A DNA stretch of 64,000 nt from contig CM072888.1 of assembly GCA_037013685.1 (NCBI GenBank), forward strand, positions 16,726,589 through 16,790,588. The letters run 5' to 3'. Every line of letters begins with the position of its first letter. Positions within the stretch are counted from its first letter, which is position 1. Positions 24,998 to 37,482 of this stretch are shown here, in pieces. The position numbers were made by a program, and so were the translations under genes. The stretch comes from Acridotheres tristis (Eukaryota > Chordata > Aves > Passeriformes > Sturnidae). The notes below the pieces were generated by a model. It was not told where the DNA came from. It did not search any database and was given only the letters and a program-made list of their open reading frames with translations.

Positions 24998-27111
24998 GTA
25001 GGTCTGGCACCTCAGGTCATGCCAGCCTCATTGAGGCAGTCATGCCTGAGGCATTGTTTTGTGTTTAACCATTGTAAGTAAAGTATTAATTGCTGTGTCA
25101 ACATTTAAATTAATGGGTAGTGTCATTTGCCCTTGACTGCAAACTACGTTGGCTGACTGGAAGTGTATTATATTGCTAGGTGATTCACAGCCTTCAAATG
25201 TATTTTATGATGGTAAAAATGCATCAGATCCTTAAATTATGGGGCTTCTGGGGCACAGTGCTGAATCCAGAGAAGTGCTTTTAGCTGCTGAGTTTTGCAG
25301 TAGGAGGCTTCAGATGGGATAAGAGGCTCATTTTAGTAAACTGCTTCACAGCAGGGCACCATACAAATATCTGAAAAAGTAGGTGGAAGAAACAATGGTA
25401 GCAAATATTGCTAATGAGCCAACATGGCAGAAAAGGTTGATTAACTGTTATGAGTCTAAATCTTTAGTGCCTCTCTGTATCTTATGAACCTCCTGATACA
25501 GCATAAATTTTAGATTATGTTATATGTGAATGGTCTTCATCCTGCCAAGCCATTTATTTCCAGATCAGGAGTCTGAGCAGACAAATACGTTGATCTCCAC
25601 AGCCTCACTGTAGACCAACTTTAAAGTCATAGGCTTCCACTGTTGAGCCCAACATGCTCCTGTTTCTGAGTTCCTTTAAAATTTAATCTGTGTGCAGGGG
25701 ACAACACTTATATACAGGCTTTGGTCACTGCAGGCAAAACACGGAATCCTAGAATGGCTTGGCTTGGAAGAGACCTTTAAGATCATCTGGTTCTTTCTAC
25801 TAGATGAATTTGCTCAAGCCCCATCCAGCCTGGGTGAACACTTGCAAAGATGGGGCATCCCCAGCTTCTCTGGGCAGTCCGTTGCAGTGCTTCACTCTCC
25901 TTTGTGTAAAGAATAAAGAACATGGAGTGATAGGGCAGCATTACAACCAGACCAGATGTGTTAAAATTTCCAAAAAATTTAGACAAAGTTTGGTCTGGTG
26001 GTTCAGAAAGAAAGTCTTGCTTTTGGCTTGGTTGCAGATAGGATTTTAGGAGAAGTATTTCTTTCAGAGACAGTTTAAAACTCAAGGTGTGTAGCAAAAC
26101 TCTAGCAGGGCAGGACTTTTACTCTGCTATCTGTTGGCAGCAATGAAAGGGAAGTTTTGTATTGCTAAACACAGTATCACTGGAGTTCTGTTCGAAGCAG
26201 AACCTCATCAATTTGCACCCGCTTGACACATGCCCAGAGGTCATCCAAGAGCTACAAATAAAAGTATCATAAAAGGATTTAGGTTGGGAGGAACCTTTGG
26301 AGTCATCAGTGTCTCACCTTCCTCAGATGCTGTGGTGATTCATATAGAAACAAAAACATACCTCTCCACAACTAATACATATAAAGGCGAACTAATCACA
26401 TTCCATAAGTATTTATAGGCTGTGAAATAATGTGCAAAACAGAAGGCAAGCTGGATGGTTTCAGTTAAAAACAGTTGCTGGTAGACTCGGTTTTCTGCAG
26501 GCTCTCTAATGGTATTTTTCTGATTATCTGATTGGCAAATGAAGAGAATAAATGCATTTTTAAATAAAATTTCTGAAATTTTGTTTTACCTGTCATGTGT
26601 GATTGGAGTTATGTTGAAAAGATTTTGGTTTCTTTTCCCATATTTGTCCCTTTACTTTTCTGAGGTAGTCTTAATTTATTACCAGGCTAAATTATAGTTT
26701 TATACTGCATCTGTGCAGCATGTCAGCTTGAAACATGTTTCCTGGGTATATCCAGGAGGATAAAGTGATGTCAGGTGGGAAATGGACCACCTGGCCGTTT
26801 TTTTTCTGTAGCCAGTTACACCTACTGATGCCAAAAGTAAGCCCACCTTCCCTGTCTGTGTTCTGCTATGTGTTTGCTTGTAAAAGTTCCTTTTGGAAGA
26901 GGCAGTTCTGCCCTTTTTATCCAAGAAATGCTTGTTGCACCTCTTGGTTCTCACTGGAATTGGCAAGAGGTAGGTTTTCATATGCCACATCCTGGTCTTT
27001 TCACATTTTCTCAGAGAAGTTTTGAAGTAAGAGAAGAGATTTGCAATCTATAAAAGAAAAAGCCACCCCAGTGATTCGACCTGGCTATCTAACCTCTTAC
27101 CTCTCTTCTAG
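24998..27111 (+). other. Intron (2.1 kb) with a CR1 fragment
   Basis: The intron contains a minus-strand CR1 piece at 25743-25919, listed separately. A weak CR1-like stretch around 26270-26310 is too short to call. No exon was recognised. Confidence 0.85.
25743..25919 (-). mobile_element. CR1 LINE 3' fragment, minus orientation
   Basis: The + strand shows the reverse complement of the CR1 3' end. It has GGAATCCTAGAATGGCTTGG, GAAGAGACCTTTAAGATCATC, GCCCCATCCAGCCTGGGTGA and GGGGCATCCCCAGCTTCTCT. It is 5'-truncated and has short internal deletions relative to the family as I recall it. It is opposite in orientation to ADGRL3. Confidence 0.92.
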
Positions 27112-27320
27112 GTGAGATCAGGGTGGCTTTTGTGCTGTACAATAACCTGGGCACCTATCTCTCCACGGAGAATGCCAGCATGAAGTTGGGAACAGAAGCA
27201 ATGTCAACCAATCACTCCGTCATTGTCAACTCCCCTGTCATCACGGCAGCAATAAATAAAGAGTTCAGCAATAAGGTTTACCTGGCTGATCCTGTGGTGT
27301 TTACTGTCAAGCACATCAAG
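27112..27320 (+). CDS. ADGRL3: ADGRL3 exon: GAIN-B (209 nt)
   Basis: The acceptor CTTCTAG ends at 27111 and the donor GTGTGT starts at 27321. Two bases complete the Gly codon begun in the previous exon, and the exon ends in phase 0. It encodes EIRVAFVLYNNLGTYLSTEN, then ASMKLGTEAMSTNHSVIVNS, and ends DPVVFTVKHIK. The STNHSVIVNS and KVYLADPVVF blocks are diagnostic of ADGRL3 over its paralogues. NAS and NHS are candidate N-glycosylation sites. This segment forms the beta sandwich that precedes the GPS. Confidence 0.98.
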
Positions 27321-27997
27321 GTGTGTGAGTTCAAAAAGCACTTCTCTTTTTTTTTGTCGGTTTCTGAAATGAAATTATGCAGAAGCTGGCTGCTGTGAGG
27401 CCCCCAGCAATCCTTGATTAGATTTTGAATTATACTTTTGTTCCTTTGTACTTTGTGTTATTTATGGAGAAGGTCTCTTTTACATTGCATTAATAAAAGT
27501 AAAGAAAGTGTCTCCTTTGAGCTGATGCCCATTGCTTGGTTGCTGACACGCATCATTCTGTAATTAAAAACTACCAATAAATTAGACTAGACCATAATAT
27601 TATTTTATCATGGTGGCAGGGGATGTTAGAGGAAAGTGGAATTACAGTGAAAGAGGACAGCTAGTCCTCCTATTAGCCAAGCTCAGTCGTTGCAAAAGTT
27701 GATTGCTTAAAGCAATTAATTTCTCTGCTCTGCAATGCAAATGAAGCAGTCTGGTTTTGAAGAGCTGGATTTAGTCAATGTCTGAAATTAATCAAGAACA
27801 AAGAATTAAGTTTGCATTAGCAAAGAGTGCAGCAACAATCTAACTTTCTCTGTATTGACAAGTAATACTTGATGTATAAACCACTGCTGATTATTTATCT
27901 AAAATTAAAGGGTGAGAGTTACAAAGAGCCTCAATAGCATTTAGAAATCTCTGAGAGCCTATCATTGTTACTGCATTTACTAATTTCTTCCCTGCAG
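27321..27997 (+). other. Short intron (677 bp)
   Basis: AT-rich intron with no recognised repeat. Its 3' end, CCCTGCAGCAG, offers two acceptors three bases apart, described in the findings. Confidence 0.9.
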
Positions 27998-28174
27998 CAG
28001 TCAGAAGAAAATTTTAACCCAAACTGTTCATTCTGGAGCTACACGAAGCGTACAATGACAGGATACTGGTCCACCCAGGGCTGTCGCCTCCTGACAACTA
28101 ACAAGACACACACCACGTGCTCCTGCAACCACCTCACCAACTTTGCAGTCCTGATGGCACACGTGGAAGTTAAG
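27998..28174 (+). CDS. ADGRL3: ADGRL3 exon: GPS motif and tethered agonist (59 codons)
   Basis: The exon is phase 0 at both ends, with donor GTAGGC from 28175. It begins [15 protein letters not shown] and contains GYWSTQGC, the NKT sequon and [19 protein letters not shown]. The GPS hallmarks are all present: four cysteines (NC, GC, CSC), two tryptophans, and the HL-T catalytic triad. Cleavage is expected between Leu (28133-28135) and Thr (28136-28138). The freed TNFAVLM segment is the Stachel tethered agonist, so the catalytic residues are intact and the receptor should self-cleave. The whole GPS and agonist sit in one exon, separated from TM1 by a 9.1-kb intron. Confidence 0.99.
28136..28174 (+). 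other. ADGRL3: Tethered agonist (Stachel) coding segment
   Basis: The codons for [13 protein letters not shown] lie between the GPS cleavage point and the exon end. In adhesion GPCRs this N-terminus of the C-terminal fragment inserts into the 7TM bundle to activate it. Here the hydrophobic positions F, L and M are intact. Confidence 0.93.
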
Positions 28175-31100
28175 GTAGGCATTGCAGATTCCCAGGCTGC
28201 CGATGCACTGGGCAGGAAAAGTGGTCAGTGTGTGGCACCATTTTGTTACCACTAATGGAGCTGAGAAAGGAATTCGCTGTGTGACAGTATCCCTGAAAGA
28301 AGGAACCATCTGTGTTAGCCTTCCTTGTCCTCTGTGGTGAAACAGGAAATAGTCACACCAATTCAAAGCCTGTCTTGGGCTCTTAGCATGGGCAGTTCTG
28401 AGCTGGGGATGGCAAGTGAGCACGTTTAGCTGTTGCCATATCTTTTGCTAACTGGTGCAGAGCATCTCCTGGCTGGGTTCTTTCTCATTGGGTCCTCCCT
28501 GGGCCACCATGGGTTAGGGAGGTTGGGGGACAGAAGTGTGCAGTCTGCCTCGTGGGGCACAGGTTGGGAGCCCTGCAGGCAGCAGCTGCAGATGCACTGC
28601 CACATGCGTTGGTGTGAGGTGCATGTGTGGAGCCAACCGTGTTTTCCTTCTTCCAGCTAGGGGGAAAAATACATTGCCTGCATCTCACTGTGTGACAGAG
28701 AGATGCAGAGTGTGACACATGAGAGAGAATTCCATCCAGTACTGTCTTATGTAGACTGGCCAGTATATGACCAGCTGGTTCCCTTGCCTGCATTTATGTC
28801 CGTGGTGTAAATCTGGCTTTCCATATGACTAACCTCACTGGAGCTAAGGAAGTTAATACTGAAAGTAGATGTTCTTCATGGTAGCAGTGGTTTTGGGAGC
28901 AAAGCACTTTGGGATTTTACTCAAGAACAGGAGGATGGTTGAGATGGTGCTCCATTTCCTGAGCTGCCCTGGCTGTCTTTAGTTGAGAACGGTCTAAACT
29001 CCTGGAGAAAGAAGAGAAGGCCCTGATGCCCAAAAGATTTTGGCCTAGTCATTTTCTTCATTGTGGTGTCTCCATTTCATGTGCCTGGCACAGCAGCAAA
29101 ATCCAGAGCTCTTAGCTAGATATGGAACTGGCATCTTCCATGCAGGCAGAACTTTTCAGAATAACTTCCATGATAAGCATAACCACAAAAGCTATTATGG
29201 TTTTAAAACTACTTCTTCTCAAGTAGTCTTCCAGTGTCACTGCTTTGTGTGTCTTTGTTCCACTTAATAACCTGAAGAGGAATGTGAAGAGCTACAATAA
29301 AATATATATTAAATAAGCATCATGCATGACAAAAGCTCTGCAAAAAAAAAGAAATGGGAGTCTAGGGGCACATTTCCCACAACAGCTGGGTCCAGCTGAG
29401 AGGGACAGGATATATCTGTTCCTCCTGCAAGTTGCAGTAAAAACTTTATTCTGCAGAAGTCAGTCCTAGTCCAGGAAACATGCCATTAAATGTTTGTGGC
29501 ATTGTCCTGGGAGATGTCTGAAGAAAGGGCCTATTCAGAGAACATATTTACAGGTTAATGGCATTCTGCAGTCCAGGTCTGGTTTTGCTAGTTTCCTACA
29601 ACTGCTTGAATTTTCATAAGAAATGTGTGTTTGGCTCATTATCACCCACCTGGAATTAACAGAAATGCCTGAGTCGCTGAAGTCAGAGGCTGCAGCTGGG
29701 AAATGCAGATAGTGATCCTCTCCACTGGTGTGAATGGGGGTGATCCCTCCTGAGTGGTGCAGACACAGCCTGGTGCTCAGCCAGCCTTTTCTCAAACTGC
29801 AAATAGGTCAGCCTTGTCTGCACTTTCCATCCAAACCTCGTGAGAGAAGTGGAGCTGCTGTTATCTTGCAGGAAAAGTATGTGAGACCCTTCCTCGCCCA
29901 TGTTCATCCAGCAGGTTGGAAAGAGCTGCAGCTGGAAGCTTCCCGAGTACCAAGCCAGCGTGCTATTAGCCAGTGGCTGTTTCTGGGTGTTAACAAGCGC
30001 CCTCAAGACTTTCAGGTCATGTTTTATCATTTGGCTGCAGCCAAAGTACCATTGCTGTAAGAGCCAAATTGGCTCCACTTTGTTGACTGTGATACAACCA
30101 GACAGCTTCCTGGCATGTCCACTTCAGTGATCATCCTGGCCTGAGGGCAAAGGCAGGGCAGGGTTTTCTCCCACATAGCACAGACACATATTTCAGATAT
30201 AAATATGCAAACTTTTGCAGCTTGTCCCGCCAGCTGCTTGTCACCTTGCTCTTCCTGGTGGCACTGTCTCGCTCCATGGTGGAGCTGACCATGTGGCTCT
30301 TGGCATAGAAGGTGGCTTGTTTGACATTCCTTATGCTGTTTTAATGAGTTGATTTTAAAGTCTTGGCAGCACAATACCTGCTGGTTTGGAGAAGTGGAGG
30401 TTTAACAACAAATAGGGGTTGTTGTCATTCATTGATTCATGCTCACTGCTGACAGATGTGCTTTTGAGCCATTTTTTTATCTCGTGGCTGGTTCAAAAAG
30501 GCATTCCTTGGTCATTCCAAGTTCTTGGAGGTGGAATGATCCTTGGGGAAATGATATTCTGTGCTTCTGCAAGACCTCTTACATCAGTGTTCTGGCAATG
30601 ACCAGGATCTCTAAAAAAGACTGTTGTACACACAGCAATTAATAATATTCTGGGAGTTTTGCAACGGAAACTATTTTCTCCTGTGATTGAGATTTGTAGT
30701 TTCCTGACTTCAGTTGTTTGAATTTTTGGATCCATAGGGAACATCCTTTAGTGTAAGGAGTGCTGTGGAGCACCCTGCCTAATGAGACTGAGCACTGGGC
30801 ATCATGGGGAGCAGATATCCTAGTCCTGCTCTTTAATCAAAAACCAGCACCAATTTGACAAGTGTCACATCTGCTGGTGAATGATCTTCCTGCCTGGTAG
30901 CATGGCACAAGGGCGTGTTCTCCAGAGGGGATCTCAGTGGCTGCTCTGTGAGTTCTGGGCTATGGTTTAATTATAAGCAGAGTGTGTGTGGCAAGGTGGA
31001 GCTGGAAGGTAGTGCTGCTGAGGAGAGGTGATTGATGGCCATCTGGCTCTCCAGCATGAAAAAGCAATATGTCTTTGTCCAAAGGGACAGAAAATGCCAC

Positions 31101-32134
31101 CAGCTGACCATGGCAGCAGGGATTTATAGGTGTGCTTGAAGAATAGAAGTTGCTGGGATGAATTCTCATCTGACTAGGACAGTACCTGATTAAGAGGAGA
31201 ATTAAATTTGAAGATGCTTTCTGCCTGTTAAAATAAGTCGGGCTCAGAGTTTCTTATTCACCCACTGGGGTAAAACAACAGTGTCCAAGACCAAGGGTTG
31301 GCCGTGCACACAAGCAGGATGCATAACTGCTGGGAAGAGCAGTGGACCCTCACCTGCAGGTCCCCCTCCAGCCACTGTCTATAAAAATGTGGTGATTTCC
31401 ATGCAGTGGAACAAAGCCCATTGTTAAATAAGCCATCCTACCTATGTAATTGCTGTAGAATTATTCAAAATTTACAAGTTGTTTTTCATAAGCTTGTGCT
31501 TTGCATCATACTAATTATAGCAGATGCATCTTAAATGTATCATGGGAAAATTATACAGCCAGAAAACAAGTTCAGAGCTAGTGGGAAAATGCAATTAAAA
31601 AAAGCCACCCAAACCAGAATAAGCAAAGGTACCCCCCGGGTAGATAAATGTTGCTTATCAGTATGTAATGAGTGCCAGATCTTACTCTTCTTTTTTAAAT
31701 ACAGATAGAAAGGAGGAAAAAAAAGAAAGGTGTTTTGACTGTTGCAATTCATAGGACAGTTTCAGGTGTTTTTCTTTACCACAAACATGTTCCACTGTGC
31801 TAATTATTTGAGGAGTGGAAGCATAAGGCAAGCTAAGGAGAGAAAGGAATAAAAATATGTGAAGTCTAAGTGGAATGTAGCGGTCCATTGCCTAAAGCAG
31901 TACTGGAGCAAGCTGGGGTTATTGCAGGCTGATCCTGTGTTCTAAACTTCATGTGCAAGCCACGTAGCTCACACTGGCAAGAAAGTTTTCCCAGAAACTC
32001 ACATTTCTGGCTGGGTGGATGGCTACACTGAGTTTGGCACAACTGCTGTTGCTCTTTTCTTGGGTTGGAGATGCCATGTGAGTAATCAGAGCTGCCTAAA
32101 TCCACCCATCATGGGACAGCAGGATGATGGATGC

Positions 32135-32160
32135 AATTATTATTCCTAATTATTATTCCT
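32135..32160. repeat. Direct duplication of a 13-bp unit
   Basis: AATTATTATTCCT occurs twice, exactly head to tail. It is a small replication-slippage type duplication. Confidence 0.9.
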
Positions 32161-34011
32161 CACCTCCTCTCCACGACCAAATCTCACCTCAGCTGCCTCT
32201 CAGACTTAAAATGGCTGCTGCTTCTGGCAGTTGCTGGAAAGCCATAGCATTATTGGGGTGAAGTTTGTGGGAGAGAGTTCTGCTGGAAGGCCTTTATCTG
32301 GCTGAGAAAGGCAGAAGAGGAGGAAGCTTGTCTGTGTTGCCCATGCAGAATATGAAGGCAGCTTGGTGGACTGAGGCAAGGAGAGAAGAGGTGACAAAAC
32401 CACCTTGTAGGAATGTTCAGCAATTTCAGTCTTATTGTGAATGGCCAAAGTCAGAAGACAGTAATGTTGCACGGGGCTTCAGGTGGGAATTTTGCTCTCT
32501 TTATTCCTGAGTTAGGACCTGATGGTGCCAATGATGGCATCACCTTTGCAGAGCCCAGAGGGGATGCGTACCAGGTCCATGGGTGCTGTATTCACTGTGG
32601 AGCACAGCTGCCTATCTCCCTTGGTGTGCATCCTTAGGGAAGATGGAGAGGATGGATGCTAAAGCAAAGGGATTCCCCAGCTTGTATTACTCTTGGCCAC
32701 AGAAGGGGAAAAGCTCCCTTAAAACTTCTCATGCCTTCATAGCCACAGCAGGTGATGACTTTTGCCAGCTCGGATGCACTTCAGGAATCCTTGGGGTTTC
32801 CTCCCAGTCCATATACCCCAGCTGGTGCTTTTGATACATCTACAAAACCATCTGCCTCTTTAGTAGCCGTTTGCACATAGCCACAAAGCATTACAGCCAG
32901 GTCATAGCAGTAAATTCTCTCTCATCACCAGAGATGGGGGAAGAAGGGCAGAGAGACCCCACATGGCCTCAAAGAGCTACAAATCCAAGAAGCAGCATCA
33001 GCAATGCACAGAAGTTCAAACTTGTCCCACTTGGGTCTCTGCCCAGCCCAGCACTCTGCCAGCTCCTACCAGGCACCAAGTGGTCATATTTGAGCTAGTT
33101 GATGACATTCTGTTTTTATTTACTGCTTGCTTATTCTTCCACCCCCAAAGATATTACTTCTTCCATTCCTGGAGGGACAGATTAGGCAAAGGAATGTGTC
33201 CTTTGCTGCTGGCAGCTTGGTTTGGCTGCTGTTTTCTTCTACTGATGTTTTTAATAAGGGAGGAAATGGCTGTTCATCTCAGGGAGAGCCATTCTGTCAT
33301 ACACTGACATTCCCAGGGATTTGTTTTTATTAGCTCAGCCTGGTGTACAGGCACTGCCAGAGCTGCTCATTGATTTTCCCAGCCTGGATAATATCGGGGC
33401 TGCCTGCTCACCCTGCTGTGGTTGCTACCAGTGTTCCTGTAACTCCTCCTGCACAAATCCCCATCAGCACTCTCCTCTTACTGCTCTTGGCCCCAATGGA
33501 ACAAAAACAGGTCTTTATTCCAAAGCAGAGACATCTCCTTTCGCTGGGCTTTAGGTTGAGTTCATACCTAAATCATAAATATAACACATACTTAGCATAG
33601 CAGAGAAACCCTGTCACTGAAGTGTGTTGTTTTATTTTTTTCAATTACTCAGTAAGTTGTTCCTGTGCTGGAAATGATCTGTGTCAGTTTATTCTGTGAA
33701 GCAAGTGCAGCTTAATGGTAACAAACCTCAGTGTCTTGCATGCTGTGCCGTGTAGCACCAGTCTGGAGAGCCATGGTGCATTGGGAAAGCAGTTTTTGGT
33801 TGATGCTGTCAGGAAATTGTTTCTTGGACTGATATCTGGTATTTCTCATGGGCTCTTCTGGTTGTCCAAGTATTTGGGAATATCACTGAGAAGCAGGAGG
33901 TGACTGTTGTTGATACACTGGTGGTCTCAGATGTATGCTGCATGCTTTAGAGACTCTAGGGCTTTCATTGTGCTGGAAAAATCTCTCTAGGGATCTTCTG
34001 GGAATGGCAGA

Positions 34012-34118
34012 TCCCAGAGGGTCATGATCAGTGGCACAGAGTCCAGTTGGACCTGAGCAGGGAGGTCAGACCAGAGCTCCACTGGTGGTCCCTTCCAATC
34101 TTCACCATGCTGTGATTC
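34012..34118 (+). mobile_element. CR1-related 3' remnant, internally deleted
   Basis: The segment includes GGCACAGAGTCCAGTTGGA, which resembles an internal CR1 block. It is followed closely by GGTGGTCCCTTCCAATCTTC and CTGTGATTC, which resemble the CR1 3' end. The two blocks are closer together than in full elements, so this is probably an internally deleted CR1 copy. Confidence 0.7.
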
Positions 34119-34925
34119 AGTGGTTACCAGGCACATCAAAGCTGTTTTATCCTCAGTCAAGGAGTTTTGAACAGTGCTGGACAGGGTAAAGAGAAGATTT
34201 TCTCTCCTTGCAGTTTTCTGTGGTTAAAAGACCAGGCCTGAAGGCTGAGACCTACATACAAAATCCTGGTGTGCCCTGTATCGTATTTAACCCTTGAACT
34301 CCAGCTCTGTAAGCCGGGTTATGCTGCTCCTTGTTTGTCACACAGCAATCAGGTGATGGCAAGGAAAAGCTCATGGCATTGGGTGAGGTCACCACTATTG
34401 TTCCTTTCCACATATTATTCTGATTGCTGTAACAGTGCAGTAATTTACAAGTTTCAGTCTCCAGCAAAAGGCAACTTGCCTTTTGTTGTACTTGCTGTGT
34501 ACAAGCTCTGGATGTGCCTGCCCTGAGGGAGCAGTTGGCACTGCCATGGGAAGGATGCCAGTGCTTATCAAGTCTTCCTTGATCCATTGGCTCTGCAGTT
34601 GCACCTGAAATTGGGCATCCCAGACAGGCTGGAATGTACCCAGCCTTTAAAATTCAGCTCACTTCTTCTCTTGGACTTTACTAGAAAAGCTACAAATTCA
34701 TATTTTTTTTTTCCCCTGAGGTGTTCTAAAATTGCTCTTGTTCCCAGTTTATTGTTATTATTCCTTTCTGTTTGTTCTTCTGTGTGTTTGTAGAGTTTGG
34801 GGAGGGAGTTTGTAATTTTATGGAGAAGTTGTTTTTATGGTTGTTTCCCAGCACTCTAGGGATGAGTGTTATGTACATAAAATCAGTATTATCTTTACAA
34901 TTAATATTAAAAAGAAAAGCAGTAA

Positions 34926-34959
34926 GATAATAATAATAATAGAATAATAATAATAATAC
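34926..34959. repeat. TAA trinucleotide microsatellite, interrupted
   Basis: Two runs of ATA/TAA repeats, about five units each, are separated by a GA interruption (AATAGAATAA). The length is likely to be polymorphic. Confidence 0.95.
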
Positions 34960-37272
34960 AGTAATGAAGCATGTTTATTGCTAAGCGTGGTGAGCTTCTT
35001 GGGCAAGCAGCCCTTCCCTGAAGAAGACAAATAACCTAGATAGTAGGATCTCTCTCCAAGAGCAAAATCACCTGTAATTCCTGCATCACATCTTAAATTC
35101 AGCAGTTGCGGTATTGTGATGAGGTGCAGCAGCTGGGACCTGTGAGACTTAGCTAGTGGGAGAAACCCTTGGAGAATTTTCCCTGCACCATGCTAAATTT
35201 GTCTTCAGGTGAATGAATCTGGCCACATCTGGGTGGGGTGCATGCATCTGACCAAAGTCTGCCTGGTTTCTGTCTCCCTGCATCCACCTGCATTAGCTGC
35301 CTTGTCCTGTTGCCCAGCCCAAGAGCTCTTGGTCCATTCAGCCTGGCAGGCCAGTCTAATCAGATGAGGGCATGTTCAGGGAGATGTTCTCCTGCCATTC
35401 CCCTGCAGCCTCAGACAAAAGAAAGAATGATTTGCAAGGTGCAAGGTTTGCATTAACATTTTTCTGCAGAGTTAAGAGGGATGGATGAGCAGGAATGACA
35501 CTGAGATAAAGCAATGTGCAGCTGCCAGGGAAATGATGTGCTTCATCTTGTCAGGTTTCTGGGTGCTGCTGGATGAGCTGGCTGGAATAGGCATTTCTGT
35601 CATGAGCCACAGAAAGCACACAATGATTTCTTGTCTCCCTGTTGGACCTCTAGTTCCTTAGGCATTGGAAATAGTGAGAAAGAGATGCAAGGGAGCTTGG
35701 GCAAAGGAGCCCTCCATCTCACCACCTCCAAGTCTTCCTTGCATGGAAGGGGTGGAGCAGAGAATCACTCCCCATCTTTCATTATCATTTGATGCCTATC
35801 ACTCATGCTGGTAAAGCCAAAGAGCTGTAAAGTTTGAGATGTTTCTTGGGGTCGGGTGCCGACGTAGCAGAGCGTATATAGGGAAAGGCCTGATAATTGA
35901 TGTGGCTTTATCATGGGCAAACAGGTAAAGAAAATGGATAAATTAGTCACTTTTTCCCTCCATCTGTCATAAGCTTTTACCTCATGGGGAGAAAAATGTT
36001 TCCACTTTGCCCTGGCTTTTTGAAGTGTGACACTATTGCATTTGCCAGCCTACATAATGCCCAAGTCATCGAAATGCCAGAAATGGTGGAGGATGTGATT
36101 ATCATTTGTAACAACCTGGTGGACCACAGAAATGGGCTTTGAGCTGCTCTGGTCTTTGTGAAATGCCCCTAGAGATTTCCAGCCAGTCTTTTCCCCAGCT
36201 CATTGACTCTAACCACTTGCACCCAAGCAGTCATCTCGTGACTCACCCTGTATTTCTTGTGTTTTATTTACATTTTGCTAAGTAATGATACTTATAATTT
36301 CACCACATCTGGTGGAAGCTTAGGGGTTGCAGGCAACTTTTACAGCCTGAATAAGGAAGAAGGTGGTGGGGATACTCTGACCAGGAGGGTCTCTCACGTC
36401 CCTCCTCTTTTTGTGAGGGACATGCAGTGTAAGCTCAGGAGCAATGCAGCAGTGTTTTGTCAGCAGAGCCAAGGCTCACATATCAGGATATGTGCCTCTC
36501 ACAAAACTTCGTTGCCTAGCTTTGCACTGGCTTTGTACATCCATGTTAAAAGTTCATCGCAGGGAATCAGTCACTTTCCAGACTGTCTTAAAATCACTGT
36601 TCTGTTATAGTTTAAAAGCAAATTCGTGTTAAAAAGGTTTCTTTCTTTTTTTTTCTGGGTAATGTTCTTGGGATCAATCTGACTTCCCAAGAGTTCTAAA
36701 ATATAACTCCAGGGTTTGAAAAAGAAAAATCAAACTTCCTTTCTCCTTCCCTTGTGGAAAAAATAAATAAAATTAAGCAATCTCTTTCTTTCTAAAGCCT
36801 CCAAGTTCATACATCTCTGAACATTTAAGGAGAGTCTTTTTTCACTGTTGGCAAATGGTTGTAATAGACTTGCAGTTGTTGGACATGATGTTGTTAGCAT
36901 GAAATGCTTTTTTACACTCGAATCACTCTGTTCAATGGTTCTTTATACTGTGTGTCCAGGCACTGCTTTGCCACGCTTGTGCAAGATTGAGCCGCATGCA
37001 AGACCAGCTCTGATACCTCAGTATTTTCATCAACAGCACTATGTTTATGCAAAGTTTTGGGGTCTGAGTCTGTTCAGGGCACCTGCAGCTTGCAGTACAC
37101 TTTGGAGTCTGTGTTTCAGGTTACAGCTATCTCGCTGCAGGGTGCAAGTTTAGGTCCATTTAATGTTTTTGGTACTGGTGCCTTGTGGCACAGACAACCT
37201 TACTCTGTGGTCGGGATGCATTAGAAGTCATGCATCATGCAACTGATGAGATTTTTTTCGTTTTACCTTCAG

Positions 37273-37482
37273 CACAGTGATGCAGTCCACGACCTGCTCC
37301 TGGACTTCATCACGTGGGTTGGCATCCTGCTTTCGCTGGTCTGCCTCCTGATCTGCATCTTCACCTTCTGCTTCTTCCGTGGGCTGCAGAGCGACCGCAA
37401 CACGATCCACAAGAACTTGTGCATCAGCCTCTTCGTGGCAGAGCTCCTCTTCCTCATCGGCATCAACCGGACTGACCAGCCG
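37273..37482 (+). CDS. ADGRL3: ADGRL3 exon: TM1, ICL1, TM2 (70 codons)
   Basis: The acceptor CCTTCAG ends at 37272 and the donor GTAAGA starts at 37483. Both ends are phase 0. The product starts [20 protein letters not shown], forming TM1. It continues with [12 protein letters not shown] and the ICL1 [13 protein letters not shown], then TM2 [16 protein letters not shown], and ends NRTDQP in the first extracellular loop, where NRT is a sequon. The RNTIHKNLC block is a hallmark of adhesion GPCRs. I recall Val where this copy has Phe in LLLDFITW. Flanking acceptor sequence has a second AG five bases downstream (CACAG), but using it would break the frame. Confidence 0.98.

Larger units (their letters stand above)
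28175..37272 (+). other. 9.1-kb intron with CR1-derived piece and TAA microsatellite
   Basis: The intron holds a + strand CR1 3' remnant (34012-34118), a 13-bp direct duplication of AATTATTATTCCT (32135-32160), and an interrupted TAA microsatellite (34926-34959). Several 70-115 codon open frames occur, for example 29734-30060 and 32413-32637, but none has splice context or family similarity that I recognise. Confidence 0.75.

Noticed and set aside
26270..26310. Possible CR1 tail piece (GGATTTAGGTTGGGAGGAACC)
   Set aside because: It is too short and too divergent to separate from chance similarity.
29734..30060. 108-codon + strand frame with an exon-like middle (EKYVRPFLAHVHPAGWKELQ)
   Set aside because: A TTGCAG precedes part of it, but there is no matching latrophilin segment, and flanking exons already join in phase without it.
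32413..32637. 74-codon + strand frame with protein-like composition
   Set aside because: No family, splice or homology support was seen. The exon chain is complete without it.
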